From positions 1-64,000 of the forward strand of contig NZ_JAGPXT010000006.1 in assembly GCF_018070465.1 (NCBI RefSeq): a stretch of DNA of 64,000 bases, read 5' to 3'. Under the pieces are notes generated by a model that ran no database searches, was not told where the DNA came from, and was given only the letters and a program-made list of their open reading frames with translations. This document shows positions 1 through 11,374 of this stretch, piece after piece; position 1 is the stretch's first letter; the number at the start of each line of letters is the position of its first letter. Both the position numbers and the translations under genes were made by a program. Source of the DNA: Micromonospora sp. C95. GTDB taxonomy: Bacteria; Actinomycetota; Actinomycetes; Mycobacteriales; Micromonosporaceae.

Positions 1-25
1 GGGGGGGGGGGGGGGGGGGGCCCCC
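1..25. other. Homopolymer run at contig/window edge (20 G then 5 C)
   Basis: Twenty G followed by five C open the window, directly before ordinary sequence and the 3' end of the xylanase gene. No biological element explains it. A poly-G sequencing or assembly artefact at a contig end is the simplest reading. Confidence 0.7.
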
Positions 26-49
26 GCTTCCGGGTCAGGGATGAGTTGC

Positions 50-1831
50 TCAGCTACAGGCGGCTCCGTTGAGGGTGAAGCCGGTGGGTGCGGCGTCGTT
101 GCCGCCGTGAGTGGCCTGGAAGCCGATGGTGACGGAGGCTCCGGGCGGGATGGAGGGGTTGTAGCTGACGTTCGTCGCAGTCACCTGACCGCTTGTCGGT
201 GAGTACGTGGCACCCCAGCCGGAGGTGATCGTCTGCCCGGAAGCGAGAGTGAATCTCAGCGACCAGCCGTTGACGGCGCTCGTACCGGTGTTGGTGATGG
301 TGATGTTGTCGACCAGGCCGTTGTTCCACGCGTTCACCGCGTTCGTCACCCGACACGCCCCCGCTGGCGGGTTGACCGTCGGGCTGGGAGTGGGCGTCGG
401 GGTCGGGGTCGGGCTGACCGTTGGCGTGGGCGTCGGGGTGGCCGTCGGCGTCGGTGAGGCGGAGCCCTCGGTCAGGACGATCGTGGAGATGCTCCGGGCG
501 GGCACGTTCACGGTCGCCTGGCCGCCACTGACGTTCACCGCCTGCGACTGGGCACCCGAGGTCCGCGAGGTGACGGTGTACTCGGCCGCCGAGATGTTCT
601 GCGGCACCTGGACGACCGCGTCGTTCACCGCGTTGTTCGACCGGTTGAGCAGCACCAGCACGACCTTGCCCCGGCCGCGGTAGGCGGTGACCTCCAACCC
701 GGAAACCCGCGAACTCTTCGACAGACCCACCCGACGGTCACCGGGACGGACGTACTTGGCGTACTGGGAGAACGCCTGGCCACGCTTGAGGACCGCGCCC
801 TTTGTGGTGCCGTACTGCGCGTCGCCGTCACCGATGAAGGAGTAGAAGCGGCGGCCGTACCACCAGATGTAGGCGCTCCAGTTCGCCTCCATCGACCTGT
901 GCACGGTTCGCATGATGTCGTCGAGGGTCTCGTTCCAGACGGCCGTGTTGCCGGGGTCTCCCCAGATGTTCGCGCCGTTCCCGTCGGCGGCGTGCAGATT
1001 CCACTCGGTCATCCACTGGTTCTTGCCGTACTGCGCGGCCAGCGGATAGGGCGACAGGTTTCCGCTGTTCTCGGCGTCGTAGAGGTGGCCGCCGACGTAA
1101 CCGATGTTGTTGCGCGCGGTGGCGTCCTGCAACGTGGGGTCGGAGTACTGGCGCGCGAACCGCAGGGACTCGCCGACCATGAGGCTGGTATCCCTGACCC
1201 GGGCACCGTGGTCGCGGACGAAGTTCCGCATCTCGGTGCCGGTCCAGTCCATCGAGTCGTAGTCGGGGTGCCAGTCCGGCTCGTTCTGGATCGAGGTCAC
1301 ATCGATGGTCACCCCCCGGTTCTTCATGAACTGCACGTAACTGTTCAGGTGTTCGGCATAGTCGTCGTAGTAGTCGGTCCGGAGCTTGCCGCCGTTGATC
1401 CTGCTGTTGTTCGTCTTGAAGTGGGCGGGTGCCGTCCACGGCGAGGCGAGGATCTTGACGTCGGATCCGTAGGACTTCGCCGTTTGCAGGCTGGCCGCGT
1501 ACAGGCCCCACTCGCTCGTCACGGGCGACACCACGGTCCGTACGATCGACAGACCGAGCTGTCCCGGCCCCGTACCGACAAGGGTCTGGGTTTCGCTCGT
1601 CGTCCACGGGTCTCCGGAACCACCGAAGATCGGCGTCGCGGCCCCGAACCCGTCGATCGTCTGATAGCTCGACGCGGTGTTGACGGTGATGTCCGGTGTC
1701 GCGGCCAGCGAGGGTGGCGCGGTCAGGATTCCCGCCACGGTGACCAGCGAGGTCGCCGCCGCGAGCACGGCGACCGCGACGGCTCCTCGACGGCGGGGTG
1801 GTGGGGCTTCGTCAGACTGGGCAAGCCTCAT
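50..1831 (-). CDS. Secreted GH30 (subfamily 8-like) glucuronoxylanase with C-terminal CBM2
   Basis: Secreted endo-xylanase of 593 residues. A basic N-terminus and hydrophobic segment (about 17-44) form a signal peptide. The GH30 barrel follows (about 48-455), with acid/base Glu184 in IQNEPDW and nucleophile Glu276 in WMTEWNLH. The WWYGRR motif near residue 325 resembles the Arg-containing strand with which GH30_8 enzymes bind the methylglucuronosyl branch, so glucuronoxylan is the likely substrate. A Thr-Pro linker (about 460-490) leads to a CBM2 module with a Cys near each end (ACRV and AACS), a family that binds cellulose or xylan. The start has a good ribosome site (AGAGGAAG). The gene stands alone on the minus strand; the upstream 400 bases must hold its promoter. 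Subfamily is inferred from motifs. Confidence 0.9.
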   Translation of the reverse strand: MRLAQSDEAPPPRRRGAVAVAVLAAATSLVTVAGILTAPPSLAATPDITVNTASSYQTIDGFGAATPIFGGSGDPWTTSETQTLVGTGPGQLGLSIVRTVVSPVTSEWGLYAASLQTAKSYGSDVKILASPWTAPAHFKTNNSRINGGKLRTDYYDDYAEHLNSYVQFMKNRGVTIDVTSIQNEPDWHPDYDSMDWTGTEMRNFVRDHGARVRDTSLMVGESLRFARQYSDPTLQDATARNNIGYVGGHLYDAENSGNLSPYPLAAQYGKNQWMTEWNLHAADGNGANIWGDPGNTAVWNETLDDIMRTVHRSMEANWSAYIWWYGRRFYSFIGDGDAQYGTTKGAVLKRGQAFSQYAKYVRPGDRRVGLSKSSRVSGLEVTAYRGRGKVVLVLLNRSNNAVNDAVVQVPQNISAAEYTVTSRTSGAQSQAVNVSGGQATVNVPARSISTIVLTEGSASPTPTATPTPTPTVSPTPTPTPTPSPTVNPPAGACRVTNAVNAWNNGLVDNITITNTGTSAVNGWSLRFTLASGQTITSGWGATYSPTSGQVTATNVSYNPSIPPGASVTIGFQATHGGNDAAPTGFTLNGAACS

Positions 1832-2230
1832 CGGGCTTCCTCTCTACCGCTGCTGCGATGCAGGTGGCGGCGTTTCGGCGCAGCTGGCAGGGGTCAGCCC
1901 GAACGGCTGGGCGGACAGCGGACCACCCGCCTGCCGTCGCCCCCAGCTGCAAGTCGATCAAGAACATCCGATGCCCGGCCGTTGCCCTCGGCTCAGGTCA
2001 TCATCGCTGCCACTCCCACGCGACGCATCGACAGCCATCTTGCCAGTGCGTCCCGACGCACTGCAATCGTTTGCCGCCCGCCCTGCGCCATACCCCGCCC
2101 CGCCCCCGCCCCCGCCTTCGGCTCACCCAGTCGATCAAGAGCTTTGCGTCTCGGCGCCACCGTCCTGGTGACGCAAGATTCGGTTCAGCTAACGACAACT
2201 GTCCAAGATTTCGGCCGTACCGTAAGCGGC
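1832..2230. other. Intergenic region between xylanase and treZ
   Basis: No convincing gene. It should carry the xylanase promoter (minus strand) and the 3' end of the treZ transcript. The middle is C-rich (around 2090-2120). I see no clear operator palindrome or strong hairpin here. Confidence 0.5.
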
Positions 2231-3955
2231 TCACAATGCGACGATTGCTGCTGTCTCCGCTGGCAACTCGATGCGGTCGCGCTGCACCGTGACGCCGTTG
2301 CCGGTGGCCAGCAGGACGCGGCGGGCCACCCCGGGCAGGGTTACCCGCTGAGGTTTGCCGGCCAGGTTCGCCGCGACCAGACAGCCACCCCGCCGCATCA
2401 CCACGAACTGGTCGCCGTGGCGTACCTCCATCGCGAACAGGTGTGGATCCGACAGCTCCGGGCGGGACTTGCGCAGCGCGATCAGGCGGCGGTGGAAGTC
2501 GTACATCTCGCGGTGTTCGGGTTTGTCCAGCTCGGCCCAGTCGAGCCGGGACCGCAGGAAGGTCTGCGGGTCCTGCGGGTCCGGCACGTCGCCAGGTGGC
2601 CAGCCGTGCGCGGCGAACTCCGCGCGGCGGCCGGAGACGACCGCGGTGGCCAGTTCCGGCTCCGGGTGCGAGGTGAAGTACTGCCAGGGAGTAGAAGCCG
2701 CCCACTCCTCCCCCATGAACAGCATCGGGGTGAACGGCGCGGTCAGCAGTAGCACCGCCCCCACCCGCAGCAACGCGGGCGACAGCGAAGCCGACAGACG
2801 ATCCCCGACCGCGCGGTTGCCGATCTGGTCGTGGTTCTGGAGGTACGCGACGAAGCGGTGGCCGGGGGTACGCGGGTCGACCGGGCGGCCATGCTGGCGG
2901 CTGCGAAACGACGACCAGGTGCCGGTGTGGAAGAACCCGCCACGCAGCACCTCGACCAGGCACTCCATGGTGCCGAAGTCGCCGTAGTAGCCCTGCCGTT
3001 CCCCGGTGAGCAGGGTGTGCAGGGCGTGGTGGGCGTCGTCGTTCCACTGGGCGTGCAGGCCGTGGCCGCCGGCCTCGCGAGGGGTGATGAGCCGGGGGTC
3101 GTTGAGGTCGGACTCGGCGATCAGGGACAGCGGGCGATTCACATGAACTGACAGCGACTCGACCTCGACGGCGATCTCTTCGAGGAGGTGCACGGCGCGG
3201 GTGTCGGGCATGGCGTGCACGGCGTCCAGCCGCAGCCCGTCGACGTGGTAGTCGCGCAGCCACATCAGCACGCTGTCGATGATGAAGCGGCGTACCCCGT
3301 CGGAGTGCGGCCCGTCCAGGTTGACGGCCTGACCCCAGGGGGTATGCCGCTCCCCCAGATAGGGCGCGAACTTCGGCGCGTAGGCCCCAGAGGGCCCGAA
3401 ATGGTTGTAGACGACGTCGAGGATCACCCCCAGACCACGCGCGTGGGCGGCGTCCACGAACCGTTTCAGGCCGTCCGGCCCGCCGTAGGGTTCGTGCGGG
3501 GCGTACCAGCAGACGCCGTCGTAGCCCCAGTTGTGCTCCCCGTTGAACGCGTTCACCGGCAGCAGCTCGATCAGGTCGACGCCCAGGTCGACCAGGTGGT
3601 CGAGTTTGCCGATCGCCGCGTCGAAGGTGCCTTCCGGGGTGAAGGTGCCCACGTGCAGCTCGTACAGGATGCTGCCGGGCAGCTGCCGGCCGGTCCACGA
3701 GCCGTCGGTCCAGCGGAAGGCCGCGTGGTCGTAGATCCGGCTGGGGCCGTGCACGCCGGACGGCTGCCAGGCCGACCGGGGGTCGGGCAGCGGCTGGTCG
3801 TCGTCGTCGAGCAGGAACGCGTAGTCGGTGCCGGCGTCGGGCACCTCGACCCGCCACCAGCCGCCCCGGCCGGCCCGCATCTCGTGGTCGGCGGCACCGG
3901 GCAGGTGCAGCCGTACCCGTCTCGCCTCGGGCGCCCAGACGGTGAACTCGGTCAT
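2231..3955 (-). CDS. treZ: Malto-oligosyltrehalose trehalohydrolase
   Basis: TreZ releases trehalose from maltooligosyl-trehalose made by TreY. It is cytoplasmic, 574 residues, the usual length. An N-terminal CBM48-type beta domain (FTVWAPEARRVRL) precedes a GH13 barrel. GH13 motifs are visible: DVVYNHFG, GLRLDAVHAM (nucleophile Asp), IAESDLND (acid/base Glu) and LQNHDQIGN (stabiliser Asp). It is the last gene of glgX-treY-treZ on the minus strand, 16 bases after treY, so the three are very probably one operon converting glycogen or maltodextrin into trehalose. Confidence 0.95.
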   Translation of the reverse strand: MTEFTVWAPEARRVRLHLPGAADHEMRAGRGGWWRVEVPDAGTDYAFLLDDDDQPLPDPRSAWQPSGVHGPSRIYDHAAFRWTDGSWTGRQLPGSILYELHVGTFTPEGTFDAAIGKLDHLVDLGVDLIELLPVNAFNGEHNWGYDGVCWYAPHEPYGGPDGLKRFVDAAHARGLGVILDVVYNHFGPSGAYAPKFAPYLGERHTPWGQAVNLDGPHSDGVRRFIIDSVLMWLRDYHVDGLRLDAVHAMPDTRAVHLLEEIAVEVESLSVHVNRPLSLIAESDLNDPRLITPREAGGHGLHAQWNDDAHHALHTLLTGERQGYYGDFGTMECLVEVLRGGFFHTGTWSSFRSRQHGRPVDPRTPGHRFVAYLQNHDQIGNRAVGDRLSASLSPALLRVGAVLLLTAPFTPMLFMGEEWAASTPWQYFTSHPEPELATAVVSGRRAEFAAHGWPPGDVPDPQDPQTFLRSRLDWAELDKPEHREMYDFHRRLIALRKSRPELSDPHLFAMEVRHGDQFVVMRRGGCLVAANLAGKPQRVTLPGVARRVLLATGNGVTVQRDRIELPAETAAIVAL

Positions 3956-3971
3956 GACGCAGCCTCCCGGG

Positions 3972-6257
3972 TCAGGTGGTGGGCACCAGCAGCGCGACGG
4001 GATAGGTGGTCAACAGGTCCGCCAGACGGACCCGAGAGCCACTGTAGACCCGACCGGTGAACAGGCACGACATCTCTTTGCCGGGTAGTGACAGGGTGGT
4101 GTCCCGCCAGCCGCCGGCCGCGCCGAGTCGCAGCGGCAGCCGGGTGGCCACGGCGACCGCACCGCCCCGGTCGAAGGCCACCGCGTGCCGGGCGGCCGGC
4201 CCGTGCACGATGAGCGGCTGGTAGTCGCCGAACAGCTCCGGGTGGTCGCGACGCGCCCGCAGGGTCCGCGACACCACCAGCAGCTTCGCCGCGCCGGTCT
4301 CGTCCACCGCCGGCTGCCAGCCGGCATCCAACCGGGCCAGCAGTTCCCGGCGTACGGCGAAGTCGACCGGGCGGCGGTTGTCCGGGTCGACGAGCGAGTT
4401 GTCCCACAGCTCGGTGCCCTGGTAGGTGTCGGGCACCCCGGGCATGGCCAGCTGCACGAGTTTCTGCCCCAACGAGTTCGACCAGCCGGGCGGGGTGATC
4501 TCGGCGGCGAAGGCGGCCAGCTCCGCGGTGACGGCCGGGTCGTCGTACATGGCGTCGACCAGGGCGTGCATGGCCCGTTCGAAATCCGGGTCGGGGTCCG
4601 TCCAACTGGTCGAGGCCGCCGCCTCCCGGGCGGCCTTCTCCGCGTACACGTGCAGCCGCTCGCGCGGAAGCGGCCAGGCGCCGACGGCGGTCTGCCACAG
4701 CAGGTGAGCCAGGGCGGCGTCGGGCAGCGGCACCGCCGCCATCCACCGGGTGACCAGGTCGGCCCAGCGTTGCGGCAGCTCGGCGAGGACGGCGAGGCGG
4801 GCCCGGACGTCCTCACCGCGTTTCGTGTCGTGGGTCGACAGGGTGGTCATGCTCGCCGGCCACCGCTCGTGGCGGGCGGCGGCGAAACGGTGGAACCGGC
4901 CGGGCCGGGTGCCGAAGTGGGTGGGGCTGCCGCCGACCTCGTTGAGCGCGATGAACCGACTCCACCGGTAGTAGGCGGTGTCCTCGACGCCCTTGGCCAT
5001 CACCGCGCCGGTGAACTGGGGGAAGCGGCGGGCGAGTTCGTCGTCGGGGTCGCGCAGCCGGCGGGTGATCGCGTCCAGTGCGCCGGTCAGGTCGGTGCGG
5101 CGCCGGCCGGCCTCGGCGCGGGCGTTGGCCAGGTGCCGGGCCCCGTCGGGCGGGTAGCCCCGGTAGACGGCGAAGGCGGCGGCGAGTTCGGCGAGGGCGG
5201 CGCGGGCCGCGTCGGGGTCGACGTCGGGGGCGAGCGCGGCCAGCCGGGTCAGTTCGGCGGCCAGCAGCCGGGTGGCGGCACCGAGTTTCGTGTCGTGGGT
5301 CAGGTCGGCCCAGGAGGTGGCCCGGCCGGCGAGGCGGGTGTCCAGGGCGGTGAAGTCGGCTTCGGCGTCGCCGTCGACGAAGAGCCCGCCGACGGCGCCC
5401 AGCGCGTCGTAGCCGGTGGTGCCGTCTACCGGCCAGCCCGGCAGTTCCTCGCCGTACTCCAGGATCTTCTCCACGATCAGCCAGGCGTCGGGGGCGGCTT
5501 CCCGCAGCCGGGCCAGGTAGCCGGCGGGGTCGCGCAACCCGTCGGGGTGGTCGACCCGGATGCCGTCGACCTCGCCGGCCGCCGCCCAGGCCAGGACCAG
5601 CTCGTGGGTGGCGGCGAACACGTCCGGGTCCTCCACCCGCAGCCCGGCCAGGCTGGACACGGCGAAGAACCGGCGGTACGTCAGCTCGGCGTCGCCGCGT
5701 CGCCAGGACACCAGCTCGTAGTGCTGCCGGTCGTGCACCTCGCGGGCGGTGCCGTCGCCGGTGCCGTCGGCGACCGGGAAGCGGTGCTCGTGGTAGCGCA
5801 GCTCCCCGTCGGCGAGCTTGAGGTCGTCGAGCGCGTCGGGGGCGTCGGCGAGCACCGGCAGCAGCAGCCGGCCCCGCTGCCAGTCGATGTCGAACCAGCC
5901 GGCGTACGCCGACTCGCGGCCCCGGCGCAGCACGTCCCACCAGGCCGGGTTGGCTGCCGGCACGGCCACTCCGGCGTGGTTGGGCACGATGTCCACGACC
6001 AGACCGAGACCGGCGTCCCGCAGCGCCCGCAACAGCCGCTGCCGGCCGGCCTCACCGCCGAGCTCCGGGTTGACCTGCCGGTGGTCGACGACGTCGTAGC
6101 CGTGTGCGCTGCCGGGGGCGGCGGCCAGCAGCGGCGCGCTGTAGAGGTGGGTGACGCCGAGCTCGGCGAGGTAGCCGGCGAGGTCGGCGGTGGCGTCCAG
6201 GTCGAAGCCGGGGCGCACCTGCACCCGGTAGGTGGCGGTGACGGGCTTCGCGGGCAT
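3972..6257 (-). CDS. treY: Malto-oligosyltrehalose synthase
   Basis: TreY isomerises the reducing-end alpha-1,4 bond of maltodextrins to the alpha,alpha-1,1 bond of trehalose. The protein is 761 residues, cytoplasmic, GH13 family. It begins with the typical TYRVQ...GFDLDATADLAGYLAELGV segment (broken here by VRP). Catalytic regions visible are GIRVDHPDGL (Asp nucleophile), LIVEKIL (Glu) and STHDTKRGED (Asp). The start codon lies one base after the glgX stop, indicating translational coupling, and treZ follows 16 bases downstream. Confidence 0.95.
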   Translation of the reverse strand: MPAKPVTATYRVQVRPGFDLDATADLAGYLAELGVTHLYSAPLLAAAPGSAHGYDVVDHRQVNPELGGEAGRQRLLRALRDAGLGLVVDIVPNHAGVAVPAANPAWWDVLRRGRESAYAGWFDIDWQRGRLLLPVLADAPDALDDLKLADGELRYHEHRFPVADGTGDGTAREVHDRQHYELVSWRRGDAELTYRRFFAVSSLAGLRVEDPDVFAATHELVLAWAAAGEVDGIRVDHPDGLRDPAGYLARLREAAPDAWLIVEKILEYGEELPGWPVDGTTGYDALGAVGGLFVDGDAEADFTALDTRLAGRATSWADLTHDTKLGAATRLLAAELTRLAALAPDVDPDAARAALAELAAAFAVYRGYPPDGARHLANARAEAGRRRTDLTGALDAITRRLRDPDDELARRFPQFTGAVMAKGVEDTAYYRWSRFIALNEVGGSPTHFGTRPGRFHRFAAARHERWPASMTTLSTHDTKRGEDVRARLAVLAELPQRWADLVTRWMAAVPLPDAALAHLLWQTAVGAWPLPRERLHVYAEKAAREAAASTSWTDPDPDFERAMHALVDAMYDDPAVTAELAAFAAEITPPGWSNSLGQKLVQLAMPGVPDTYQGTELWDNSLVDPDNRRPVDFAVRRELLARLDAGWQPAVDETGAAKLLVVSRTLRARRDHPELFGDYQPLIVHGPAARHAVAFDRGGAVAVATRLPLRLGAAGGWRDTTLSLPGKEMSCLFTGRVYSGSRVRLADLLTTYPVALLVPTT

Positions 6258-6258
6258 G

Positions 6259-8376
<2,118 letters not shown>

Positions 8377-8733
8377 CTCGCTCCTTCGACCCATGTCATG
8401 AGCGCGCCCGCACCATGAGCGCACCCGCCGGAGCCCACCGGTGATGCGCGCGGCCGTAATGCCCCGCACGGTCCACCGCCAATCCATCCGATCGGGTGAA
8501 TGCCCGGTGTCCGCGCGACCGGGTCCAGATGAACCCTGCGGTGTCGTCGGTCACTGAGGCCCTCTTCGAGATGCGGGATCGGCCGTCATGACGTTTCCTT
8601 GTACGCGGGCGCGTAGTCCGCGCGCCTACCAGATCCTCGCACCGTCGGCGCGTTGACGCGTGTCCGAAACCCAACCCTGCCCTTCGCCGCCACCGAGGTC
8701 GGCGCGTTCCTTCCTGCACGGACGGAGACTGAT
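8377..8733. promoter_or_regulatory. Divergent promoter region, glgX operon and GT4 gene
   Basis: This 357-base gap separates divergently transcribed glgX and the glycosyltransferase and must hold both promoters. An inverted repeat GGCGCG-7-CGCGCC lies near 8610-8630. No convincing -10 could be assigned for either gene and no coding frame is believable. Confidence 0.5.
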
Positions 8734-10137
8734 GTGACCACCCTGCGGGTCGGCGGACGGACCGCCACCGCTTCGGACCGCGTCCACCGCCCCACGCTCA
8801 CCTCGCGTCCCCAGGTTCCGGCGTCGGCCGGTCCCGGTACCGGGCCGCAGTCCCGCCGCATCCTCATGCTGTCGTGGGAGTACCCGCCGGTGCTCGTGGG
8901 CGGCCTGGGTCGGCACGTGCACGCCCTGTCGGTGGCCCTGGCCGCCGCCGGTCACCAGGTCACCGTCGTCACCCGCCACGCCGACGGAGCTCCGCTGGAG
9001 GAGTACGTCGACGGGGTGCGCGTCGTGCGCGCCGCCGCGGACCCGGTGACCTTCCCGCTGGCCACCGGCTCGCTGCTGGCCTGGACGATGGCCTTCAACC
9101 ACACCCTGACCCGGGCCGCGCTGCGCGCCGCCGCCACCGACCACTATGACGTGATCCACGCCCACGACTGGCTCGTCGCGCACACCGCGATGACCCTGCG
9201 CGACCACCTCGACCTGCCGCTGGTCACCACCATCCACGCCACGGAGGCGGGCCGGCACCAGGGCTGGCTGCCCGAGGAGATGAACCGCACCATCCACGGG
9301 GTGGAGCACTGGCTGGGCGGCGAGTCGAACCGGGTCATCGTCTGCTCCGGATACATGCGCGACGAGGTGACCGGCCTGTTCGGCGTGCCGACCGGCCGGG
9401 TCGACGTGGTGCCCAACGGGGTCGAGCCGCACCGCTGGCGGGTCTCCGCCGCGGCGGTGGCGAAGGCCCGGGCCCGGTTCGCCGGTGCCGGCCCGCTCGT
9501 CACCTTCGCCGGCCGGCTCGTCTACGAGAAGGGCGTGCAGCACCTGATCGCCGGGCTGCCCCGGCTGCGGGAGCGGCACCCGGGGCTGCGTGCGGTGATC
9601 GTCGGCGACGGGCCGTACCGGGGTGAGCTGGAGGCCGGCGTGCACCGGCTCGGCCTGGCCGGCACGGTCAGCCTGCCGGGTTTCCTCGGTGGCACCGATC
9701 TGCCCGCGGTGATGGCCGCCTCGGACTGCTTCGCCGTGCCCAGCATCTACGAGCCGTTCGGCATGGTCGCGCTGGAGGGTGCCGCCGCCGGTGCGCCGCT
9801 GGCGGTCGCCGAGACCGGCGGGCTGGCCGAGATCGTCGAGTCGGGCGTCACCGGGGTGACCTTCCGGCCGCACGATCCGGACGCGCTCAGCGACGCGGTG
9901 CACACCCTGCTCTCCGACGCCGACCGCGCCCGGACGCTGGCCCGCCGGGCCCGCGTCATGGTGCACGATCGGTACGGCTGGGCCGCCATCGCCAGCCGCA
10001 CCGCCGCCACGTACGCCTCGGCGGTCGCCCAGGCGCCGACGTTCACCGCCGAGCGGGCGGCGCGGCAGATGGCGCACGGGCGGTCGCTGCCGGCGATCCC
10101 GGAGGGCAACCTGCTCGCCGCCGCCGGCCTGCGCTGA
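8734..10137 (+). CDS. GT4 glucosyltransferase, Rv3032/glycogen-synthase-like
   Basis: GT-B fold glycosyltransferase of 468 residues. It opens with ILMLSWEYPPVLVGGLGRHV, almost the signature of mycobacterial Rv3032, an alpha-1,4-glucosyltransferase of the ADP-glucose-dependent GT4 group. The C-terminal half carries GRLVYEKGVQHL and EPFGMVALEGAAAGAP, the nucleotide-sugar and acceptor-site motifs. I prefer GTG at 8734 (GGAG six bases upstream) over TTG at 8653. Its divergent position next to glgX-treYZ suggests a role in making the alpha-glucan that the other operon degrades. The exact product, glycogen or a glucose lipopolysaccharide, cannot be decided here. Confidence 0.85.
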   Translation: MTTLRVGGRTATASDRVHRPTLTSRPQVPASAGPGTGPQSRRILMLSWEYPPVLVGGLGRHVHALSVALAAAGHQVTVVTRHADGAPLEEYVDGVRVVRAAADPVTFPLATGSLLAWTMAFNHTLTRAALRAAATDHYDVIHAHDWLVAHTAMTLRDHLDLPLVTTIHATEAGRHQGWLPEEMNRTIHGVEHWLGGESNRVIVCSGYMRDEVTGLFGVPTGRVDVVPNGVEPHRWRVSAAAVAKARARFAGAGPLVTFAGRLVYEKGVQHLIAGLPRLRERHPGLRAVIVGDGPYRGELEAGVHRLGLAGTVSLPGFLGGTDLPAVMAASDCFAVPSIYEPFGMVALEGAAAGAPLAVAETGGLAEIVESGVTGVTFRPHDPDALSDAVHTLLSDADRARTLARRARVMVHDRYGWAAIASRTAATYASAVAQAPTFTAERAARQMAHGRSLPAIPEGNLLAAAGLR

Positions 10138-10170
10138 CCCCGTCCCCACCACTCGCGCTCGCGGGCGCCT

Positions 10171-10203
10171 CGCCCCGACCCGGACCTCGCCCGGGTCGGG
10201 GCG
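10171..10203. terminator. Bidirectional hairpin terminator
   Basis: A perfect 13-bp inverted repeat (10171-10183 and 10191-10203) with a 7-base loop lies between the convergent GT4 gene and the DinB-fold gene. It has no long T-tract, as is usual in this GC-rich DNA. Confidence 0.75.
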
Positions 10204-10228
10204 ATGACCACCGGCGCTCGGGTGGCGG

Positions 10229-10714
10229 CTATCGGGGCCCGAGGCCGGTCCGGCCGTCGAGCAGCTCGCGCGCCGCGTCGAGATGACCCGCGTGGCGTGC
10301 GGTTTCCTCGATCATGTGCAGAACGACCCGCCGTAGGTCGGTGACCTCGTCTCCGAGCTGACCGGGGTGCCGCTCGCGGACCGGCGCGGACAGTGGCGTG
10401 GCGGCGAGGACGGCGTCGGACCGCTCGCACTGGGCACGGTAGAACTCCAGCACCACCGACGGCGGTCGGGGCGTGGTCAGCGGCGCATGGTCGTCGTCGG
10501 GCCAGGTCAGCGGCTCGGCCGAGCCGAGCATGATCTCCTGGAACCAGTGTCGCTCGGCGTAGCCGAGGTGCTCCACCAGGCCCAGCGGCGTCCACCCGGA
10601 GGGCAGCACGGCGGTGGCCAGGGCCGTCACGTCGAGCCCGGCAATGATCGCGAGGACGCTTGCCCGCTGCGCGCTCAGGAACACCGACAGCGCGTCCTTC
10701 TCCTCGTCACCCAT
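10229..10714 (-). CDS. DinB-fold protein (DUF664-like)
   Basis: Small cytoplasmic four-helix-bundle protein of 161 residues. The pattern WTPLGLVEHLGYAERHWFQ near the N-terminus and ARHAGHLDAARELLDG near the C-terminus gives the three spaced histidines of the DinB/mycothiol-S-transferase superfamily that bind a divalent metal. Members use mycothiol or bacillithiol as thiol donor, but the substrate here is unknown. The start at 10714 (MGDEEKDAL) follows GGGAGAGG about 10 bases upstream; the longer frame lacks such a signal. Confidence 0.8.
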   Translation of the reverse strand: MGDEEKDALSVFLSAQRASVLAIIAGLDVTALATAVLPSGWTPLGLVEHLGYAERHWFQEIMLGSAEPLTWPDDDHAPLTTPRPPSVVLEFYRAQCERSDAVLAATPLSAPVRERHPGQLGDEVTDLRRVVLHMIEETARHAGHLDAARELLDGRTGLGPR

Positions 10715-10846
10715 GCCGTGCACCCTCTCCCTGGTCAGCCGGTGGCCCCTGTCGGAACGCGCGTAGCCTGGATCGGCTAAATGCGACCGGCGGACGATAA
10801 CAATCCCGACCGACATCGTTCGCTGCCGAACTGCGCCCCTCAGCCC

Positions 10847-11293
10847 CTAGTCCAGCAGCCAGTGGTGCAGTTGCATGCCGTACGGGGTCAGCGAGAGGAC
10901 CGCTGTCGCGCACCAGAGGGCGGTGCCGATGGCGAGCCAGCGGAACGTGGACCGATCGCCGGTCTGCCAGGTGCGGGCGAGGGACACCAACCCGAGAAGC
11001 AGGGCCACCGCGGCGAGCGGCTGGACGACCATCGCCACCACCCGGCTGAGTTCGAAGACCCAGAGCATCGGGTTCCACACCGAGTCCGGCCCGACCGGCG
11101 GAAGGGAGTCCTTCGGATCGCCCAACCGGGCCAACCCCGGGTCCAGCAGCGCCGAAAGGTCGCCGGCGCGGAGCGCGGCGGCGAGCAGCACACCGAAACT
11201 GCCGACGAGCGTGGCGGTCAGCGCCAGCAGTTGGGCCGCCAGCACCACCCGCCCACCGAGCGAGAACGGTCGCACCCGCACCTGCTGCCCCAT
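10847..11293 (-). CDS. Small integral membrane protein, function unknown
   Basis: Protein of 148 residues with three to four hydrophobic segments (about 13-37, 70-95, 110-135) and short polar links. I do not recognise a family; the length and topology resemble many actinobacterial DUF-type membrane proteins. Start chosen at ATG 11293 (MGQQVRVRPF) because the hydrophobic pattern begins directly after it and upstream sequence is occupied by the divergent gene beginning at 11375. Confidence 0.65.
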   Translation of the reverse strand: MGQQVRVRPFSLGGRVVLAAQLLALTATLVGSFGVLLAAALRAGDLSALLDPGLARLGDPKDSLPPVGPDSVWNPMLWVFELSRVVAMVVQPLAAVALLLGLVSLARTWQTGDRSTFRWLAIGTALWCATAVLSLTPYGMQLHHWLLD

Positions 11294-11374
11294 GGGCGGC
11301 ACCGTACCGCTCACCCGGTGGGTACGGCTGCCCCGCACCTGACGGGGCCGCCGGCCGGCAGGGCGACTGGCAGC

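Noticed and set aside
360..470. Repetitive DNA that could be taken for a tandem repeat element
   Set aside because: It encodes the Thr-Pro linker of the xylanase, a normal feature of modular secreted enzymes.
899..2752. Long open frame on the plus strand over the xylanase and treZ genes
   Set aside because: It is antisense to genes with clear catalytic motifs, is Arg/Val/Gly-rich without domains, and arises because stop codons are rare in very GC-rich DNA.
10781..11374. N-terminal extension of the MDMPI-like gene on the plus strand
   Set aside because: It overlaps the opposite membrane-protein gene, has shadow-like composition and no ribosome site.
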